Positions 61,097 to 64,000 of a stretch of DNA of 64,000 nt are shown one piece after another. The position numbers and the translations under genes are program-made. Every line of letters starts with the position of its first letter. Within the stretch, counting starts at the first letter, position 1. Origin of the DNA: Microbacteriaceae bacterium. Its GTDB lineage: Bacteria > Actinomycetota > Actinomycetes > Actinomycetales > Microbacteriaceae. The notes below the pieces were generated by a model. It was not told where the DNA came from. It saw nothing but the letters and a program-made list of their open reading frames with translations, and searched no databases. Location: NCBI GenBank assembly GCA_004297935.1, contig SCRE01000010.1, positions 124,001 to 188,000 on the forward strand, written 5' to 3'.

Positions 61097-64000
61097 TCAG
61101 GCGCGACGGATGCGCAGCGTGACGAGCTGGAACGGGCGCAGCACGAGCGAGGCATCCGTGCCAGAGACCGCCGTCAGCGCCGTCGGCTCGGCCAGTTCGC
61201 GTTCCAGCAGATCGGTTTCAACGATCTGCGCAGCGTCGACACCATCGGCAGTCACGCGGGCGAGCACATGGTCCACCGTGACGGTTGCACGAGCGCGCCC
61301 CCCACGCGACTCGTACAACCGCACGATCAGATCGCCGGAGCGGTCCTCGGCGAGCTTGACCGCTTCGACAACGACGGCCGGGTTGTCGACACCGACCAGC
61401 GCTCTCACGGGAGCCGATGCCATGCTCCTCCCCGCGGCGGCCCCGGCCGCCCCTGCCGCCGCACGCAGCGGCAGGTTGATCCGGTAACCCTCGCGCACGG
61501 CGTCCGCGATGTCCGCACCAACGACGAACGAGCTGCGGAAGACGTGCTCGCCCTGATCGGCATCCGGATCGGGGAACAGCGGAGCGCGCACCAGCGACTG
61601 CCGCAGCAGGGTCGTCGAGCCCCCGCCCAACCGCGGTTGCCGGGTCACGTCGTGGCCGTAGCTGGCGTCGTTGGCGATCGCAACGCCGAAACCGCTCTCG
61701 CCGACGTGCAGCCAACGGTGGGCACTGGTTTCGAACCGGGCGAAGTCCCATGACGTGTTCTCGGCGACCGGCCGGGAGATGTGCCCGAATTGGATCTCCG
61801 AGACGGCGTGGTCGGCGTGCACGTCGATCGGAAACGCCAGCTTGAGCAGCTTCTGCCGCTCATGCCAGTCGACGCGTGTCGTGATCTCGAGGCTCGCACT
61901 GCCCGGGGTGAGCGCGAATTCCTGGCTGAGCGTCGATGACGCGAACGACCGGTCGACGCGAACGGCCACCCGGCCGGGGCCGTCCGCAACGACCTCGATG
62001 TTGTCGACCCCGTCGAGAATCTGCTCGTGCCGGCGGTAGTGCCGGTCGATGTCCCACGCCTCCCACTGATTCGGGGTGTCGCGGAAGAGCTGCAACTCGG
62101 CTGCATGCTCGCCGGGTGCCACGGCCTCGCGGCCGGTGGCCGCGTCGACGGCCGAACTGATGCGGCCGGATGCGTCGAGCACGAACCGCGCGCGATCGCT
62201 GCTCAGAACGAAGCCGTCGTCGCGTTCCTCGATGCTGACAGCACCGGCCGGGTGTGCCACCCCCGCGGACAGCGCCGCGACACCGTCGATCTCGAACGGC
62301 GACGCGTTGAAGACGACCGGGCCACCGGCATCCGCGCTGCCCCCATCGGCATCCGCACGCGCGGCGAGCGCGGCGATCGAGCTCGAGATCAGCTGCTCGA
62401 GCTCTGCGGCGACCCGTGCATAGTTCTCTTCGGCGACCCGGTAGACCCACGCGATCGACGAGCCGGGCAGGATGTCGTGGAACTGCTGCAGCAGCACGGT
62501 GTGCCACGCCTCGTCGAACCGGGCGTATGGGTACTCGGCCCCGGTGCGGATGCTGGCGGTCGCCGCCCACAGTTCGGCCTCGCGGAGCAGCGACTCGCTG
62601 CGGCGGTTGCCGCGTTTGGTGCGTGCTTGCGACGTGTAGGTGCCGCGGTGGAACTCGAGATAGAGTTCGCCGCTCCAGACCGGCGGCACCGCATAGTCGG
62701 CTTCCGCCCGTTCGAAGAACGCCTGCGGCGCTTCGATCTGCACGGTCGGCGAGCCCTCCAGCGAACGGGTGAGCGCCGCCGCCGCCAGCATCTCACGGGT
62801 GGGGCCCCCGCCGCCGTCGCCATAGCCGAATGGCACAAGCGACGAGTTGGCCTCGCCCTTCTCCAGATAGTTGTGCTCGGCCCGCGCGAGTTCCAACCCG
62901 GACAGATTCGAGTTGTAGGTGTTCACCGGCGGGAAGTGCGTCAGCACTCGCGTGCCGTCGATGCCCTCCCAGTGGAAGGTGCTGTGCGGAAAGACATCCG
63001 TCTCGTTCCAGGACAGCTTCTGCGTGAGAAAGTACTTCGACCCGGACGCCGCAACGATCTGCGGCAGCGCCCCGGAGTAGCCGAACGAGTCGGGCAGCCA
63101 CACCTCGAGCGTGTCGATCCCGAACTCGCGCAGGAAGAAGCCCTTGCCTGCGATCAGCTGGCGGGCCATGGATTCCCCGGACGGCATGTTCGTGTCCGAC
63201 TCGACCCACATGCCGCCGACCGGTACGAATCTGCCTTCGGCGACGCGTGTGCGAATGCGCTCGAACAGTGCGGGGTAGAACTCCTTCATCCAGGCGAACT
63301 GCTGGGCGGAGGAGCACGCGAAGACGAACTCGGGATCGTCATCCATCAGCGCGAGCACGTTGGAGAACGTGCGGGCGCACTTGCGAATCGTCTCGCGCAC
63401 CGGCCAGAGCCAGGCCGAGTCGATGTGCGCGTGGCCTACCGCAGAGACCCGGTGTGAGCTGGCGTTCGCCGGCTTCGCCAGCACGCCCGAGATGGCGGCA
63501 CGACCGGCGGATGCCGTGTGCGCGACGTCCTCAGGATCCATCGCGTCGAGCGCATGCTCGAGTGCGCGCAGAATCTCCGCGGGGCGGATCGTGTCGGCCG
63601 GAAGCTCGGCCATCAGGCCACGCAGGGTGAAGATCTCACGGTCGAGCTGCCAGACCTCTGCGTCGAGGAGCGCAACGTCGATGTGCCGAACCGAGTAGAT
63701 GGGCGTTCTGCCCGCCGTCGTCGTGTCACCCAGAACCGTCGGGTGGATGAAGCCGCCGGCGGCGACATCCGGGTTCGAGGCGGCCTCGATGTAGACGTCG
63801 ATCACGCCGTCCGCAGGGAGCGGAACGTACGTATTGTACGGCTCGATCGCCTTGATGATACGACCGTCGGGCGCGTAGACGAGGCCTTCGGCCTGGAACC
63901 CGGCCTGCCCTGCGGTGAACCCCAGGTCGACGAGTAGCTCGGCTCGGGTACCCGCCTCGTGCTTCCAGCTCTCCGGCACCTGTCCCGTCACGTGGAACCA
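61097..64000 (-). CDS. GH38 alpha-mannosidase (5' end outside window)
   Basis: The frame is open to the right edge (at least 967 codons; the last visible upstream residues read WFHVTGQVPESWKHE, inside the N-terminal domain), so the start is beyond 64000. Catalytic landmarks: VGHAHIDSAWLWPVRET (metal site), VWLPDSFGYSGALPQI (nucleophile Asp) and LQQFHDILPGSSIAWVY. The rest is the C-terminal beta-sandwich with PFQLVTLRIR at the end. Cytoplasmic mannosidases of this type trim mannose from imported glycans, fitting the glycan-scavenging theme. Confidence 0.93.
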   Translation of the reverse strand, partial: WFHVTGQVPESWKHEAGTRAELLVDLGFTAGQAGFQAEGLVYAPDGRIIKAIEPYNTYVPLPADGVIDVYIEAASNPDVAAGGFIHPTVLGDTTTAGRTPIYSVRHIDVALLDAEVWQLDREIFTLRGLMAELPADTIRPAEILRALEHALDAMDPEDVAHTASAGRAAISGVLAKPANASSHRVSAVGHAHIDSAWLWPVRETIRKCARTFSNVLALMDDDPEFVFACSSAQQFAWMKEFYPALFERIRTRVAEGRFVPVGGMWVESDTNMPSGESMARQLIAGKGFFLREFGIDTLEVWLPDSFGYSGALPQIVAASGSKYFLTQKLSWNETDVFPHSTFHWEGIDGTRVLTHFPPVNTYNSNLSGLELARAEHNYLEKGEANSSLVPFGYGDGGGGPTREMLAAAALTRSLEGSPTVQIEAPQAFFERAEADYAVPPVWSGELYLEFHRGTYTSQARTKRGNRRSESLLREAELWAATASIRTGAEYPYARFDEAWHTVLLQQFHDILPGSSIAWVYRVAEENYARVAAELEQLISSSIAALAARADADGGSADAGGPVVFNASPFEIDGVAALSAGVAHPAGAVSIEERDDGFVLSSDRARFVLDASGRISSAVDAATGREAVAPGEHAAELQLFRDTPNQWEAWDIDRHYRRHEQILDGVDNIEVVADGPGRVAVRVDRSFASSTLSQEFALTPGSASLEITTRVDWHERQKLLKLAFPIDVHADHAVSEIQFGHISRPVAENTSWDFARFETSAHRWLHVGESGFGVAIANDASYGHDVTRQPRLGGGSTTLLRQSLVRAPLFPDPDADQGEHVFRSSFVVGADIADAVREGYRINLPLRAAAGAAGAAAGRSMASAPVRALVGVDNPAVVVEAVKLAEDRSGDLIVRLYESRGGRARATVTVDHVLARVTADGVDAAQIVETDLLERELAEPTALTAVSGTDASLVLRPFQLVTLRIRRA

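Overview
The window is high-GC DNA in which coding sequence alternates between strands in tidy operons. It carries mycothiol synthase (mshD), a GlnR-type regulator, a MutT1-type Nudix/phosphatase fusion next to polyphosphate kinase, and PHO boxes of the actinobacterial 11-bp type. It also has many GTG/TTG starts and 4-nt ATGA/GTGA overlaps. Together these point to an actinobacterium, most likely of the family Microbacteriaceae. I cannot name the genus. No phage, transposase or CRISPR array was seen, and the window looks chromosomal.

Layout. (1) 1-16.3 kb, phosphate and housekeeping: a partial senX3-like kinase divergent from phoU across a PHO box; a vapBC-like pair; phosphoglycerate mutase; a broken arylsulfotransferase-like gene; ygfZ, nitrobindin and small membrane proteins; glnR, mshD, ppk, mutT1 and pstSCAB with its own PHO box and an 18-bp hairpin between pstS and pstC. 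(2) 16.3-24 kb: a conserved hypothetical gene, tRNA-Lys(UUU), a GH27 alpha-galactosidase lipoprotein, galM, a DeoR regulator and the divergent galTK (Leloir pathway). (3) 24-28.2 kb, minus strand: NCS1 nucleobase permease, isochorismatase-fold hydrolase, ADP-ribosylglycohydrolase and PfkB kinase, which looks like an uncharacterised nucleoside or nucleobase salvage operon. (4) 28.5-32.2 kb: gamma carbonic anhydrase, a YbaK-type deacylase, and glyA-folD preceded by a probable ZTP riboswitch.

(5) 32.2-58.6 kb is the most interesting part, a 26-kb amino-sugar island. The left arm (minus) holds an RpiR regulator, a SIS protein, an NgcEFG-like GlcNAc/chitobiose ABC importer without its own ATPase, and an AmiE-like serine hydrolase. 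The right arm (plus) holds a frameshifted GlcNAc-kinase-like gene, a DUF5107 protein, a Gfo/Idh dehydrogenase, an AgaS-like isomerase/deaminase, a ROK kinase, a tagatose-6-P-kinase-like enzyme, a tagatose-bisphosphate-aldolase-like enzyme, a DeoR regulator, two NagA deacetylases, PurU and a YrdB-like membrane protein. Facing it is a minus-strand operon of a PLP D-amino-acid lyase-like enzyme, KDPG aldolase, a cytoplasmic GH20 hexosaminidase and NagB, with a divergent IclR regulator. Together these would import chito-oligosaccharides, cleave them inside the cell, and send GlcNAc through NagA/NagB and GalNAc through deacetylation, AgaS, kinase and aldolase.

(6) 58.7-64 kb: a large polytopic membrane protein, a GNAT acetyltransferase and a GH38 alpha-mannosidase that runs off the right edge. 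A palindromic intergenic repeat of about 85-105 bp occurs four times (1.7, 29.6, 52.6 and 57.7 kb). Short in-phase tandem duplications have expanded low-complexity linkers in several proteins.
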